This document shows positions 13,301 to 28,300 of a stretch of 64,000 nt of DNA, piece after piece. A program made the translations under genes and the position numbers. A model generated the notes under the pieces. That model did not search any database, was not told where the DNA came from, and saw only the letters and a list, made by a program, of their open reading frames with translations. Location: positions 90,194,215 through 90,258,214 of the forward strand of contig NC_133896.1 of assembly GCF_964199755.1 (NCBI RefSeq). Reading direction: 5' to 3'. Source of the DNA: Larus michahellis (taxonomy: Eukaryota; Chordata; Aves; Charadriiformes; Laridae). Each line of letters opens with the position of its first letter. The stretch's first letter is position 1.

Positions 13301-16300
13301 GAAAGCTTTTTTTTCTTCAGGGACCTTAATGTACTTTAGTATGGTTGTATAGCCTGGGTAACACCTGGTTTTGCGGGTCTTAAATTGTTGATTTTATCAA
13401 AGTTAAGCAAAAATATTCTGTGTTCAGCTTCTAAAATTCTTTATGAGGAGTTAAACTAATAGGTGATTATCAGTAGACCTGTGGGTACCAAAGAAGCCAA
13501 TAAAACTACCTGCCAATATTAACTAAAGAAACTTCCCAAACAAACAGCTCTCCGAATGTTATGGAATAAGTACTGTTGTTCATTTGTTAGGTTAAAAATT
13601 CTCGTTTTTATCAGATTGCAGGCCAAAATTGTCTACAAGTGTCTTTCAGTGTTGCATTATGCACATCAGGGTACTGCCTCAACCAGCTGCTTGATATTTT
13701 GTGCACTTTCCATCTCAGGTATTTGATGCTGGTGACTACTTCGGAATAATGCAAGTAGAAGAGGTGGATGAGGAGGAAGAAGGTGATGAAGAAATGGAAG
13801 AAGAATTAAAAAAGAAACCAAATCCTGGAAATGAACCTTGTTTCAAAGTTATCGTAACAAATGAGAATGGGCTTCAAGCCTCCAATCCAAATAGGTAAGC
13901 AGCGATTTCAGAACTAGTGTTAAGTCTTTGAGTGGTCTTAAACCCTAAAATGGTACAGACAGTTTGCTTTAAAACTTGTTTGATCCTATTCAGAAATCTT
14001 TTTTTTTCTTACTACAAGACATAACTGCCTGCTTGAGGAAAGGTGCATGCTATGAGGCGCATCTTGAAAAGGATATACTAGGAGTGCAAGTATCTTAACA
14101 TTGTTCCTTTTTAAATCATGCAGGAAGATGCTTAGAAATTGGTTTTAGTAAACTGAGGGAGAAAATAAGGAAAAGGCAACCTTGAAATGAATTCTGCAGA
14201 AGTAAAACAAAACTTTGTGTCTGCAAGACTGTGCCCTTGGAAAAAAAACCCTGAAGAAATAATTGTGACCTTCACAAATCTCAGGCTAAGGAGGTACTAA
14301 GCAGCTTCAAAGTAATGATCCATGGACTATTAAATTTCCTCCAGTTGGCTAAAATATACTTCAAGAGTGTGAGTGTGTGATTGCATGATATGCATGCATA
14401 CATAATTGAATATATCAAGTTACTATTGGCTTTCTTCAGAATCAGCTTATCTGTCATGAATATGAGACTAGCATGCAGCTACAAAACTAGAAAAAATTTG
14501 CATAAGAAGCAATGTTACAACACAGCTTTTTGTGTTCTTATTGATTTCAAATATAGAATGGGCTATTTGTTGTATATTAATAAATAGCAGTGAGATTAAC
14601 TCATCTCTGCTGGAGATCTAAACACAGTTCTGCTCAGTTCTATAAAACTTCTTTTGCCAGAACTTTCATACTTTTTACGTCCTAAGTTTAAAGCAGCTCC
14701 TGTGATAATCTTGGGCTTCCTTGCAGCATTCAGATGTATGTGAATGTAGGAGCAGAACACCAACATGCCTTTTTGCTAACATTTCCAAAGAGCTTGACCT
14801 TGCGTTCTCTGGAGTCTTTGATTTTAAAATTAAATGAGATTTCTTCTATATGTGGCATCTCAGATACAATAATTGTTTAAGGATACTTGCTGTACTTGAC
14901 AACTGATATGTGTTTAACTTTCTGAAATATGAGTAGTGGTGTGGTTTTGTTTAGCAGGGTTGTTGTGGCTTGGTTTGTTTGGTTTATTTAAGCAAGTAGA
15001 ATTCAGATTTTTTTCTCTGACTTGGTTCAATAAGAGGATAAAACCAAAATGTGAAGAACTCTTCTATGTGAATAAATATGTGTCTTTTTGAAAAAATTGT
15101 GCGGCCTAAATGAGGTTTAAACTTGTCAAGGGAAGCTGTGCCAGTGTATGTTTTTGTTTTGGGTTAAATTGGTAATTCTTTTAAAACAATGCATTTTTTC
15201 TAAAAAGACCAGGAGTGTGGAGAATGAAGCAGCCCCAAAAACCCAAAGAGAAACAATCAAAAAACCTTAACAAAACTTTAATACTTTTTTTTTTTAAATA
15301 GCAAATACAGGGTTTTGATTATCAGACCTCTCCACATAGTTTTATGGTAGATGCCACAGAACTCATGGCTAACAAGATCCTCAGATACTTTTGAAAAATA
15401 ACGTATTGTTTTCCTGCTTCAGGCAAGAATATCAAGTTGATGCAGTGGAGTTAATGATCAAAAGGGAAGAAACTTGTGTTCCCAGCCTTTAAAGGGAATT
15501 AGGCTTACAAACTGAATGCCCTGTGCTGTGTTTGTTCCTCATTTTCATGAAAATACTAACTACTGCAAAATAAGCTTTCTAGAACAAAAACAGTGTGTAA
15601 GTTACTGCTGGGAAGTTGTTCCTAACCTGTAATGTCACAATGTGTACTCAGGGAGTTACTTTGGGTGTAAGAAAAGACTTGGCTACAAGGAAATGTAGCT
15701 CTTATTCATGGAACGTTTGGCTGTATACATGTAAAAGATATATCATTGTAATGTTACCAAAATTCTCTTAAGCATTTTCCTCATCGACCACGCCTGGACG
15801 TACCGTGTTGAACATGCCCGCCAGCAGCTGCTTCATGTACCTGGCTTGCTGCACAGGATGACAAATCTCATGGGAATCGACTTTCACGGAGAGATCCCAG
15901 ATGAGGGCAGTATTGAGCAAGTGTTGCGCGAAATGTGGAAATACAATCAGACCTACCAGCTTTCTCAAGGGGTAAGTCTCCAAAGCCTAATTAGGATGCT
16001 AAAAAGTTCTGAGTAATCCTGAGTGAAGACATTCCAATACATGGTTATTAACAAAGATACGTTTTTAAATAAAAAAGGTCCTTTACAGGCATTTCAGAAT
16101 AAACTTCTACTTGGAAGGAGAGCAAATGCCATGTAAGGCTAAAATGCACAGCTGCTTGCTACCAGCTTTCTCATGAGAACTTTGAGGGGTGTTTTTTAAA
16201 TAGAGGGGGAGAGTCTGCTGTAAAAGGGGGCTGGAAGTGGGAGATCTGCTTGTATGTTACGTGGGGTTTTCCTACTCAAACTTCCTCATAGTGAAGGAAA

Positions 16301-19300
16301 GAACCTCTCATGAGTCAACTGTCTCACATAAGTGTGTGTCTCAGCTATGCTTGCAGTTTTCCTTACCTGCATAAAGTGCTTTACATACCGGAGATATACC
16401 CCCTGGTTTTTATTTGGCAACTGATTGTCCATGCTGTGTAAATGTTAGCTCGCCCTCAGGTTAGGACCGTCTAGCTTCAAGATGGAGCCTAAGTGTTTCT
16501 AGGCATAGCTTACTCCAAGGCTGCTACTTTTAGTGTGGATAAGGCTACTCCAGGTTTGGTCCTTCTGCCCTATGTGGTCCTTCACATGGTACCAGTATGT
16601 CTTGAGCTTTCAAACACCTTCAAGTACATACATGCCACTTCTGAGGGAATACAGCCCTCAGGGTTCAGTTAAAAATGCTTTTGTAGGGTCTGCAATGTAG
16701 CTCCTAGGCTATTGCGAGTCTTTCAGATTAAAGAGGAGAAAGGTGAATTCTTGGGGCTGAGTCCTACGCAGAATGGGCAGGGCTAACCCTAAGCAGGGTG
16801 AGCATAACCAACCTGCGCCTAGTAGCTTGGGGGCTTGAGGTTGTTCTCTGGAGTGGTCATCTTTATTAATTAAGGTATCAGCTTAGCTCACAGTATTATC
16901 GGGCCTGAAAAATCCCCAAGAAAGGGATTTCTCGTGACTGCTTTTTTCTTTAAAGAAAAGGGAGATCTGAACAGTATCTCTCAGTCTTTCTACCCTGTGT
17001 CTTTGTTTCCCATCTTCTTGTCATGAATGGCTTGTAAGTCAGGTGGAATTATTTGTGTTACCACTTGAGAAATGATTTCCTGTAAGACAGTTAAACCTGT
17101 AGCTGAACTTGTCTTCTGTTCCCCTTTCTGGCACTGGGTTGCTTGAATATCTGAAGTCTAATCTCTGCATTACGTTTCTGCCTCTGTAAAAAGGCAACAG
17201 TAGTGCTACCAAGCAATTTAAAGTTTATTCATTCAGAATTTTATCATAGTAAGTGTTGCGGGAAGGGGCGCTTTGATGATGCAACCTCAACACTCACAGC
17301 TAGCTGTTGTTGCAGGAGGCAGTTCTGCTGTCCTTTACTCTAAAGCTGTAAACTTTAAACTCCTTTTAGCAAACTGACTCTGATAGAAACTGAAGGAAAA
17401 CTAATCCTACCAATCAGCCTTCTGCTGGTTTAGCTCCCTGAACTGGCTAGTTTGGTACAGGGGAAGCGAGTCTGGTAGGCAATGGCAGTAGTATAAGAAA
17501 GAGGATGGGACTGTGTGGCAGAGATGGGAACAGGCTTTCCCAGCAGTGGCTGGATGCTAGCCTGGCTTAGCCTCAGAGTTGCAGAGATGAGTGTGTTACT
17601 CTGTACCTAGCACCTGCTGACAATCTTGGCGAAAGTAGGGAACAGAGAAATGGTGTAGGGGGTGCTGCCAGCGCCTTCTGCCTTGCAGTGCTTTTCTAGC
17701 AATTTATATGTGCAGGATGTCTCACTGTCTATAATCACACAGACTGCAGAGGAGAAGGTTCCTGTCTGGTACATTATGGATGAATTTGGATCACGCATTC
17801 AGCATTCAGATCAGCCTAGTTTTGCAACAGCACCTCTGTTTTATATGCCTCAACAAATTGCTTACACTGTTCTCTGGCCTTTGAGAGACCTTGAAACTGG
17901 TGGTAAGTGTGTGTCTGTTGAGTATTTACTTTTTTTATGCTTGCAATAGAAGTTGGGCCATATTCTTACAAATCGTTGAGCACTTCCCAGTAGAACAAAA
18001 ATTTCAAGACCAAAATGACTGCATATTTATAATACTATCAAATTTAAAAGTTCTCTGCCTGGTATTTCCATAATTTGTGAAATAGAGGCCTTTATTGGTC
18101 CAAAAATGTTGCTAATGTTTTATTGACAGAGAACTTAAATCTTGCATCACTGTTTTAGTGAAGCTACCGTTTTGCTTATCTGACAGTTTAAAAAAAAAAA
18201 ATCCTTAAAAGTCTATGTTTGTAGCTTTGAATCAGAAAGTGAAGTACTGGAAGTTGGGAAATGCTAGGCTGCTGATTTACTCCTGTAATCTTGCTTGGGG
18301 CCACCTTATGCCCCCATCATGCGGGGGAGATAAGTGTTCAGCTGCCTTGGCTAGACTTGACATAAGTATGATTTGGTTTCAAACTAATTTTTGCATACTA
18401 AATAACACCCTTTAATTATCTCTAACTTTACATTTGAATAACAAAAGATGAGGTGTTATTAACTGTTCAACTATCATTTGTGTGATATGCCATAAAGAAG
18501 ACTTTCAATGGAGAACGAAAGGCAGTTCCTAAAGGTTCTCCTTGTTTGCTGCAGATGAAGTGACTCGTGATTATGCTTATGGGGAGACAGATCGCTTGAT
18601 CAGGAAGTGTGTTTTGTTGCCATGGGTGCCTACTGAAGTGTTGGATGTCAACTGTTTTACACCAGAGCCATCAGATGAGCATTACCAGGTATAATTTTAA
18701 TAAGTTAAACTAATATTTTATCCCTTTTAAGAAGAGGCAGTGTCTAAAAAAACATTGCAAGAGTTCTGATTTTGCTTCTTTTTTTAAGCTTAAAGATTGA
18801 TTCAGAGTATAGCTACTAAATAAAAAAAATAATCAAAGAAAAGCATGGTGAGATGAGAAACGTCTTACATATAATATCTAACTGTTTAAAAACTGAAGCA
18901 ACACAAGTGAGCTCTAATATGTTACTGCAGTATTGTGTAACTTTTTAATAAGCGTGCTACAAGGTACTTCATGTGAGGTACCCATCTTCCAGTTAGATGT
19001 TTGATGCATTGTCTAATAGGCTTACTGATTGGACTTATTATTGCAGCACTTCTGGTCAGTCTTGAATTACTGAAAGATTTGGTTTACTATTTTAGGAGTG
19101 GTTATATTTTTCAGCCTGGCTACTCATTTAACGTTGTGGTTCTAAACCACTAAATATTGTAGCAGAGACATCTTTCACTTGATGGCACTATTATAAAGTA
19201 CTCATCTGTTTTGTTTTGAGCTCTGCTTTCTACTAAAGGCTTGTGATATTTTAAGGACTATGAAGTTAATGTTGTTTGTAATGTTCTTTTCATGAAACAA

Positions 19301-22300
19301 GTCTGCATGAGCTTTCTTATTAAGAAAAATGAAGAAACCTGATGCTTATGAGGGTGCTGTACTGGCTGCTAACAGCGTTCAAAGTGCACCTCCTAAAGAT
19401 GAATCTATACCCCAACTGTCTATTTCTTATGATGGAGAATAGGCAGAAAATGCTGGATCCAGCTTGTTATTAACAATATCTAGTCAGAAGTGAAGTTAAC
19501 CTGCTTATGCCAAATAAAGGTACACACTCAAAATAGCTAGGCTGTCTTGTAACCTAATTCAGACTGGTTCGTTGGGATTTTGCATTTTTGGAAGAGGGTT
19601 AGATGTACTTTTCATTTACAGATGAGGAACAACAGTGCACCCATAGTTCACATCTTACAGGTGTTCTCTTGGCAAAAGTGCCTGGGTGTCAGATAAGGCA
19701 ATTTTTTGCATGTGTTCTAATTCTGTTTTGGGGGGATCAGGTCAAGTCAAAGAACTGCATATGGCAAACAGGCGAACAGTATCCTCCTTTACCACCTCAC
19801 CTTAAAAACGTCTTCTCAAAGTATCCTTTTTTTTTTTCTTTACCGTGTCTCTGCCATGCAGCTATTGAGAAGAGAGGACAGCAAAATACTGATGATAGGA
19901 CCAACAAACAGAACTTTCTTTTACTCTAGAATGTTTAGCTGTAGATTAAAGTCTTAACTGGTGACAGACCAGTGAAGAACAGCTAGCTTAGGGCATAACA
20001 CATCCTTAAACACCAAAAATGAGATGGATAGAAAGAGATACCATGTTGCTGACACGTCTAATTCCCCTATTTTCACATAAGCAGAGCTACATGCACAAAA
20101 AAACTTCAGAGATCTGTTTACAGCATTAATATGTGAGCCAGGAGTTCTGCAGGGAAATAACAATTGTGTGGAAATGTTTCTAAATGTTTATGCAAGTTAT
20201 ACAGTTTCAAAATCATTCACTATACAATTTCTGCAACTGCTTTACTACTATGTGCAAATAATGATTGATTTTTTTTAAATGGGCTGTGTTGTTTTTTACT
20301 ATAGCTAAGGATGTTATATTTGTTATTCTAATTTTCCTTTAAACCTAAAGGCGTCAACGTTCTATTTTAAAGAATCACAGTGTCGTTACAGCAACATTGT
20401 AGCTTAACTTTTTACCAGGTTTTTGTTTTGTTACCTAATTCTGGTCTCAAACACAGACCACAAAGGCTGTAACTTAAATGGTACTATGGGTAATGATTGG
20501 GCAATGATTGCAGAAACCAGTGTTAGGGAAGGCATTTTCTAATGAAGTTTCTGGGGTGGAAGAAGTATCTCTTAGAGGGACTAGAGTAGTTGCTGTTCTG
20601 CAACAGCTCCCTGCATTCAAGTTGCAGAAAAGACAGTAATGATTCCTCTGGTACTGTTCTGAGAATTGTCATTGCCACTTAAAAGTCCAGGCTCCCTTCC
20701 TATTCTTAGGTCACTGCAGGAATTTTTTTGTATTTGTACTGTCCAGTCTGTTTTAGAAGGTGATGACTGAGATCTTTGATTACAATTGTGTTTTTGTTTA
20801 CGCTTTCCATGACTATATTCCCTATAGCAGCCTTAAAGGTAAAGAGGTGCATCTATGACTGGACAGACATTTCACCACTGCAACTTAGGAGGACAGCCTG
20901 CAGCAGACGGAACTCAGGGAACTGTTGCAGAACAGCAGCTACTTTGGCTTCTCAACATTCACTTCTCCTATCCCAGACCTTTGGCAGGGTATCAGCAATG
21001 ATCCAAGTGTGTATTTCCTTTTATCAGTCAAAGGTGGTGTAAAAGATGGAGTGAGATTTTTCAGGCATGTTTACTGCTGAAGACTGCTAAAAGCCTTTTG
21101 CTCATTTTTACAGGAGCAGATTTAGGTTCCAACTTCCTGTAATTGTTTTAGTTATCTGTAATAAAACATCATGGCTAAATGGCCAATCTTCCATTTTGTT
21201 GGAAATACAGTAACTTTGATTTTTACTGCATGTGATCGTCTGTGATTTGATATTTTGTTTAACGCTTAGGAGAAACAGGAATTTTTCAGGGTGCTTCAAC
21301 AGTGTTCATAATACCTGGTCTGGAAGCCATATTTCTTGTTCCTGTTTTACTAATAGCCTTTTACCTCTGATTCCCCTCTCCCTCTGCTCTTGTACTGATT
21401 TTTTTTGAGCAGCGTATTACACAACATAATATATTTCTCAATACTACACAACGTATTTCTCAAAATGCAGCTTTGACAGAATTCACTTATGCCAATGAGA
21501 CATGCAGGTGGACTGTCATTTTTACTGTGACTACAAATGCACCAGTATACATGTATTTAAATACTTATATGGAGATAAGGAATTGCAGAAAATTATCTGT
21601 AAAGGTTTACAATTTGAGAAAATTTCAACAGGCTATTGCTAATAAAACACTTGGATGAACATTGAGTCATACAGAATATTTTACCTGTAGCTTCTCCTTA
21701 AAGATTATGTTGTTTTTTCAATCACTTTTCTAAACTTGATTAAGCACACTTTAAAATTCAGTTTGGTCTAAGCTGCTGTTCGTATCTGCTGAATATTGTG
21801 GAGTTTGACCTAAGGCTTCTTGTTTATTCTGCCTAGTATTAACTTTTTGTGGGCTTTCTTGTTTTTTAGGCTATTTTAGCAGAAAACAAGGAAAAACTGC
21901 CTGTAGCGATAAATCCACCAGTTTATGACAAAGACAAAGTTTTCAAGTAGGTATCTGCAAACAAAATACTTTCTTACAAAGATTAAGTATAATAATTGCA
22001 GTGTGCTGAGGCTGAACTGCCTTTTCTAGCTTTGAACAGAGGCAAGTTGAAGGTGTGTTTATATGTAGCCACTTGCTTAAGATTTTGACTTACTAGTTGC
22101 TCTTGTTGGATTCTTCAGAGTAAATGAGTTTTCACTTACAGAATTTCCAAAATGAATTTAGATTATTTTTTTTAAACAGGTGCCACCTTCTGGGTGAAAG
22201 AAAAGTTGCATAATGTTGTAACACTTTTCAGTAAGGAGTATAACTAAAGTATATAAGAAAGACTAAAGGCTTCTCTTCTGTATTTTAGTATGTACATCCA

Positions 22301-25300
22301 TAGGGGTACATGTGCTTCTCTGTGCTGTGTGAATATAACCCTTCTTCAGATGAGATTGCCACACAGGAATCTTGTAAAAACCTGGGATGTTTTAAATTGG
22401 ATTTGTGCCTTAGTACAAAAATGGAGTGTGTGGTGTGAAGTTATTTCAGAAGAAAGCTGGAAGAACATTGCAAAGATAAAGGATTTCTGTAAGCAAAAGC
22501 AGTGGCACTGCATGGCTAGACTGCCTTATTACTATTTTTATTCCAGAAAAACATACTGTTACATAGCATGTGCTGTGAGTTGCACTCCAGGGTGTTTGCA
22601 GTCTGACACTGAGGTCCGAGTTCTTACTTGCAATATTTTGCTTAAGGGATGAAGTTAGGCTAAAATGTATTTGCTTGTGTTGAGGGGATTTGTTATTCAC
22701 TAGATCAAATTGACTTGAGAAGAACTACTGAAAATGGAAGTCATTTTGAATTGAGAGGCATTTGTTAACTTAGTGGTAGTCTAGATTTCCTTACGCAGTT
22801 GAAACCTCTGGTTACAAGACTGTGAGGATAAGCAAAAGCTATTTCTTCATCCCATGTAGTTGTCCCTATTTCAGATAAGGGAGCCAAAGGTAGATGCGTT
22901 CTAATGGAGATGGAAAGAAACAGTGAGGATGTTGGGAAATGTCGACTTATTTTTCCCTGCTGCCTCTTTATTTTGCATCTCATATTTCAGATGAATGGCA
23001 GGGAGGGAAGGACAGGGAAACATGTGCCAAATCCTTCCTGCTCTTCAGAGGAATGTCATCAACATGCTGTCCATGGACTCCTAAGGGTTTTCCTCTCTTC
23101 TTCTTTATCCAGCTCCTGAGAGGAGAAAGGAGAGCAGCTTAGCCCCCACAGGAGGCTAGAAGGTCCTTCTTGTGTTCTGTATTCATCAACTAAACTTCCT
23201 TCAGGAGCAGGGTAGCATCTCAGAGTCCAGGTGACCTAATGGGAACTGTAGTCTTCCAGTGCTCTTGGGCTCTTTCAAAGCTTTAAAAGTTTTAAGGCTG
23301 CCACCATGGACAGGCAGATGGGAACGTATGAAGCTGGGTAGACATGTGTAGCCTGTTAATGTGTATGCTCTGCCTTGTGTATTGCTGCTGTTGTAGGGAA
23401 TTTGGAAGAAATTAAATGCATGAGGTTACAAGGTTTAGAACCTGGGACAAGTTCTTAGTCATCTTGTTTCCAAGTAGAGCTAAGACAGAGAATGGGAAGA
23501 TGAAATAAATGTTTAACCTGAATCCTGAAAAGCAAGAGAGCAAGCACGTGTAGTTTGATATAGCAAAGTTATAGGTTCGAGTAGGTCTTGTGGTATTAAT
23601 AGTAACTGTTGCCCTAGGGAGATTGTTCTATTCATCTGTGCTGATTGCTGGCTTGAAAAAAAGGTGGATAAAAGAACTAAATGTTTCAAAGACAAAATTC
23701 ATATGAAAATTCCTTCCAGTTTGTGGTGGGCTTGATCTTCTCTTTCATGTTTCTCTTCAGCTACATCAGGCATTTTTTAAAGATGCCCAAAGAGGGATGA
23801 CAGCTCTTTATTCTTACTGGTCTTGTCAGCTCTGTGCTTTGGGAGTTGATTCTTACAACTGCTTCTTAGTTTTAAATGCTTTGAGTAAATTAAGTAACAT
23901 CTAACATGTTTTATCTTTTGCATGATTCCACTGAATAATATCTTTAATCCCAGACTTGATAGCATCGCTACTAGGACATCTGTATGAGAAGGCAGGGGGG
24001 GAGGGGCGGGGGCGGGGAATAAAATCATTCAGGAAGTATGGTTAGCAGGCTTCATTACTTCAATGTGTCATTGATATTGGAATGAAAGGTTCAGAATAAG
24101 TTGGCCAATACCACAGTATTGCAGTGCAGAGGTTCTGTCATTTATCAAACTCAGAATGAGACTTGGTGCATACATTTTATGTATATATGTGGATGTGTAT
24201 TATCAGAGTAGACATGAGACTGTGTACCAACTTATTTAACTAAAAACAAGGGAATACCATAGAAGATCCTATATGCTCCTTAGATAACAACAAAGGAATC
24301 TCCCAGTAGTTGTCAAGTGCCTGCCCTTATAGTCTGTGTTCTTTAGTGCAGAGGTCTGATTTTTTTTTCAAATGTATGCATTAATACTGGATATACTAAA
24401 GTGCCTAAGGGAATCTGACTGCTAAACTGAGTGATATGTGTGGCAGTGAAATACATTGATTTTATATAGTGTTTCTCTGAAATTTTCTTTCTCAATATCG
24501 AATCACATGCCTTCCAGAACCTTTGACTGTCCCAAGACTTTTATGGTAAGAGGATTGTGAATAGAATGGATGGAGTAACTTAAAAACTTGGAATGAGTGG
24601 AATGGCCTTATTTTCCCTCTAATCTTAACCTCCATCAGCTTATTTCAGTGGTCTTCCTGCACTTGGCAAAGATAGATTGAGCTCCTCTGTTTCTTTTGTG
24701 CTGCATTTTTGCGTTCTATAAGTAAGTCTTAAGATGCATAATCCAGAGTGCTCTGGCACATGAATTTCTTAGCAAGACTTCAAGATTAAGAAAGCAGGCT
24801 TCTTATTGTTAATGTGAGCAGCAGCTCTGTGAAATCTTGTGTATAGCTGTAAAGGTACTGGAAAAAAAAAGTCCAATAGTCTTTGATAACTTTATATTGT
24901 AGAAGATGCCACTTTCACATTTTAACATTTTTTTTAACACTTTAATCCATTTTAACACCTGAGGTTATAATTCAGCCTCATCGTTACCCTAGTTGGAAGA
25001 ATTGTTGTGAGAACCATCAGTTAATGAACCAAAGGTTTCAAAGGTATTTGCTGTAGCTGCAATTGGAGGTGAAGGAAGCCTTACTCTCTTGAATCTCAAA
25101 GATCCCCTACTGAGTTACTTCCACTAATTTCAGTAAAAACTTTACCTGTAAGCACAGGTACTGTCTCTGGTAGTTCATATGCAAGGAGTACCTTCTGTGA
25201 CTCATCATAGTTCCAGCATAACACTTAACTTTGAACAGAGGCTTCATTTATGTCCTGGAGAGAGCAACTGTAACTGGACTGTTTTTGCAGATAGTTAATC

Positions 25301-28300
25301 GCATGATTTATTGTACAGCCTTAGCCCAACTCTAACCGTGGCTGTATTCCAAATACATAACGTTATACAAGTTTTATCTAACCACATTGCTTTTTAGAAT
25401 GAGTGTAGCAAACTGTATGCTTGGCTGGGTTTTACCCTTTTTCCTGAGCTGGAAACCAGATACAGCTCACATAGCCTGGACTGAAAGCCAGGAATCCTGA
25501 AGGCTGACATTCCAGCACTCTGCCACAAAAAATTGTGCAATATGTTGGCAAAATATTTCCGTACCACACTAAAGGGGCTTAATCACATAAAGAGAAAGAA
25601 AAGAAAAAAAAAAAAACAAACACAAAAAAAGAAAAACCAAACAAACCACTACCAACCAAAATTATTGCTGTTCCCATTTATTGAGTGTATTTAACAAGTA
25701 GAATAGGTGCATTGTGTAGACCTTATGATCTTCTTGCTACTAAGACCTATTAGCTAGGTTTGGATCCAGCTACGCAGGACTAGTGTCTTTGTGAGATGAT
25801 AACCTGTACTGACTGATCTGGGATTGCATGAGCAACTTTAAATTCTGGTATGTCTTGTGTTGCATGTGTTCTTGCATGCATATTTGTGTGGGGATGTTGG
25901 ATGCTTCAAGACTTTGTTACAGCATTATAAGGCCTTTTCTTTTCAGGTGGGTATTTGGGTAGCTTGTATACAAAATGGGTTCGGAGGAACTTGTACTGGA
26001 TCCAGTACATCAAATCTGGTATTGTACTTTCCCCTAGTGTTCTAGACTTAAAAGGAGAAGCCAAGAAGCCACATATTGCAGAAAGAAATGCTAGTGGGGC
26101 TGTATGAAGATACTGACTTTGCTCTGTTGCAACAGTGGGGAAAGATTGGTGACCTCTTTCAACTGGGATGCCAGGCTGACTCTCTTCATCTACAATGAAG
26201 TCACCACTCTTAGTCTTAGCCTCCAGCATAAATAGTATAACCATTGCAGTATGTTACACATGGATTTATGCAAAACATCTTACATACTTTTCTTTTTAAA
26301 GAATATATTTCCCCCTGTGACTGGGCTATTTTTGCAGTTGACCATTTCAGAGAAGTCTCTCTCAGGGGTAGCAGAGAAGGAGAGGAAAGTTACACAACTG
26401 ATAAGAATAGGTCTGGAGAGGAGGAAGAATATAGTGGTTTCTCATGGAAAAAATTAGCAGTTGCTTAGTCTGAAATGTTCCCTTACCATGAGAATTGTTT
26501 TCTATGTTAGTCTCTCTTTTTGAGTCATCATGCTGAATTCTGAATTAAGTGTCCTCACTTTAAGCTGAAAAATCATCAAAATAACCTATATTGCTATCTG
26601 CTTATTTTAGTATCTCAGATAGCCAAGTCACTCGTTTTACTTGAGGGGGGAATTTCCTAAGATATGCAACATCTTGCCTCATTCTTGTTTATGTTCTGTG
26701 ATGTGTTTGGTTTGGGTTGGGGTTTTTTTTTTAATGGGGCTGGGAGGGGATTTCTATTAAACCTCGAAGTTGTGTATACTTCCTGCACATACGTAATGTA
26801 CATACTTTCATGTGTTTTGACTGTTTGGAAATGTCTCCTGCGTGTGTGAAGTTCTGAACAAATGGAAATAGTCTTCTGAAGCTACTGGGTTAAACTGACA
26901 AGATTTCCTATGAATTTCTCTCATGGATGATAGCAGGTTGATTTTTAGACCTCTTCCGGCAGTGAAGGCTTTTACAAGTTCTGTCTCGCTCAAGGACTTT
27001 TCATGTAGAATAGCGAATTCATGTTAGTGCTTCTCTGTCAGGAACTTAGTCATTGTCTTCTGAATTGCTATTTTTGTGAAGTTGTAGGAGCTAAACTATC
27101 CTTGAGATTTCTGTCTCTCAAACAATTTTTTTAATCTGTCACACTTCAATTTAAGATGTTTCTATGGGTTAAGAAGAGGTTGTCACAGATAGTATGTATT
27201 AGTAAAGTGTAATTCTTGTAGAAAGCTGAGCTTAAAACTTTTTTCTGTTCAAGCACAAGTTGATTGGTTTCAGAAACCAAACTGATGTTTTTCTTCATGT
27301 GCCTTTTTCTTCTTCTAGGGTTTTCACAGACATTCAGCAAGTCCTAAACAACCTGACACATCCCCGTTTTGTATTCACAGACAACGAGGGAGAAGCAGAC
27401 ATCCTCTACAACTTCTCACACTTCAAAGACTACAGGTTGCAATTGTTCCTCTGATAATGCAAATTCTTTTTTTGTTATAAAAACGGTGTTCCCAAAGGTC
27501 TCCCCAACCTGCCTCCTTCACCCAGTAACTTCTTTGTTTTGTAGGAAGCTAAGTGAGGAAAGGCCTGAGGTAATGCTGAATCAGTTCCCGTGTGAGAACC
27601 TCCTGACTGTCAAAGACTGCCTGGCATCCATTTCTAGACGAGCTGGAGGACCAGACGGGCCAAGATGGTTGCCTCGTACTTTTAACCTCCAAACAGAATT
27701 GCCTCAGTTCATCAGCTACTTTCAGCAACGTGACAGAAGGTGGCTCATGTTCCCACTTCCCGTACATTTTGTGCTTTCTTGATCCCACTTTCCTCAAAGA
27801 CCAGTAGCCTGCATTTTGAGGTTGGCAGCTGTTAAACCAGCATCAGATTATTTCTTGTTGAATTAACATTCAAGTGAATTTTACCTGGGAAGTGTGAGCT
27901 TTTTAGGTATTTTCTTTAATGTAAGAGTAGTTAAGCAATGCATTTTGAAACACAAACTTTGACATGATTTGAATACAGATTTGAAGGCTGTTGCTTTATG
28001 TCTAGTCACGATCTTACCTCTTGTATTTAACAGATATACAAAGGATCAAAATGTGTTTGCAACGAATGTTGGGTTGTTTTTTTTCCAGGGCACCAGTAGC
28101 AGTTGTTCTTGCACTTAAGACAAAGTGGAAGATGTTTAAAGTTAAAGTACTTGGGTTCTGTAAGGTTGTGGAAGTAAAATTGAGTTTTAGTGTTAGCTTA
28201 AAGTAGTTGTGGAGCTTTAGGGTTTTAAATCCACACTCTTTCTGCTGCTACAGTTGCTTTGGAGTGAATGGAAACTAAGATTTTCTTCTGGTGAGAGAGA

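Larger units (their letters stand above)
7363..13718 (+). other. TTLL12: TTLL12 intron 1 (6.4 kb)
   Basis: Bounded by donor GTGGGT and acceptor CATCTCAG. It holds the 40-bp inverted repeat near its start and a 20-bp palindrome at 9191. Open frames such as 8629-8042 on the minus strand show no recognisable domain. No exon or clear transposon was seen. Confidence 0.85.
21947..27318 (+). other. TTLL12: TTLL12 intron 6 (5.4 kb)
   Basis: The largest intron apart from intron 1. It carries a G-quadruplex motif directly before an AATAAA (23995-24023) and an A-rich run at 25591-25640. No other gene was seen. Confidence 0.85.
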
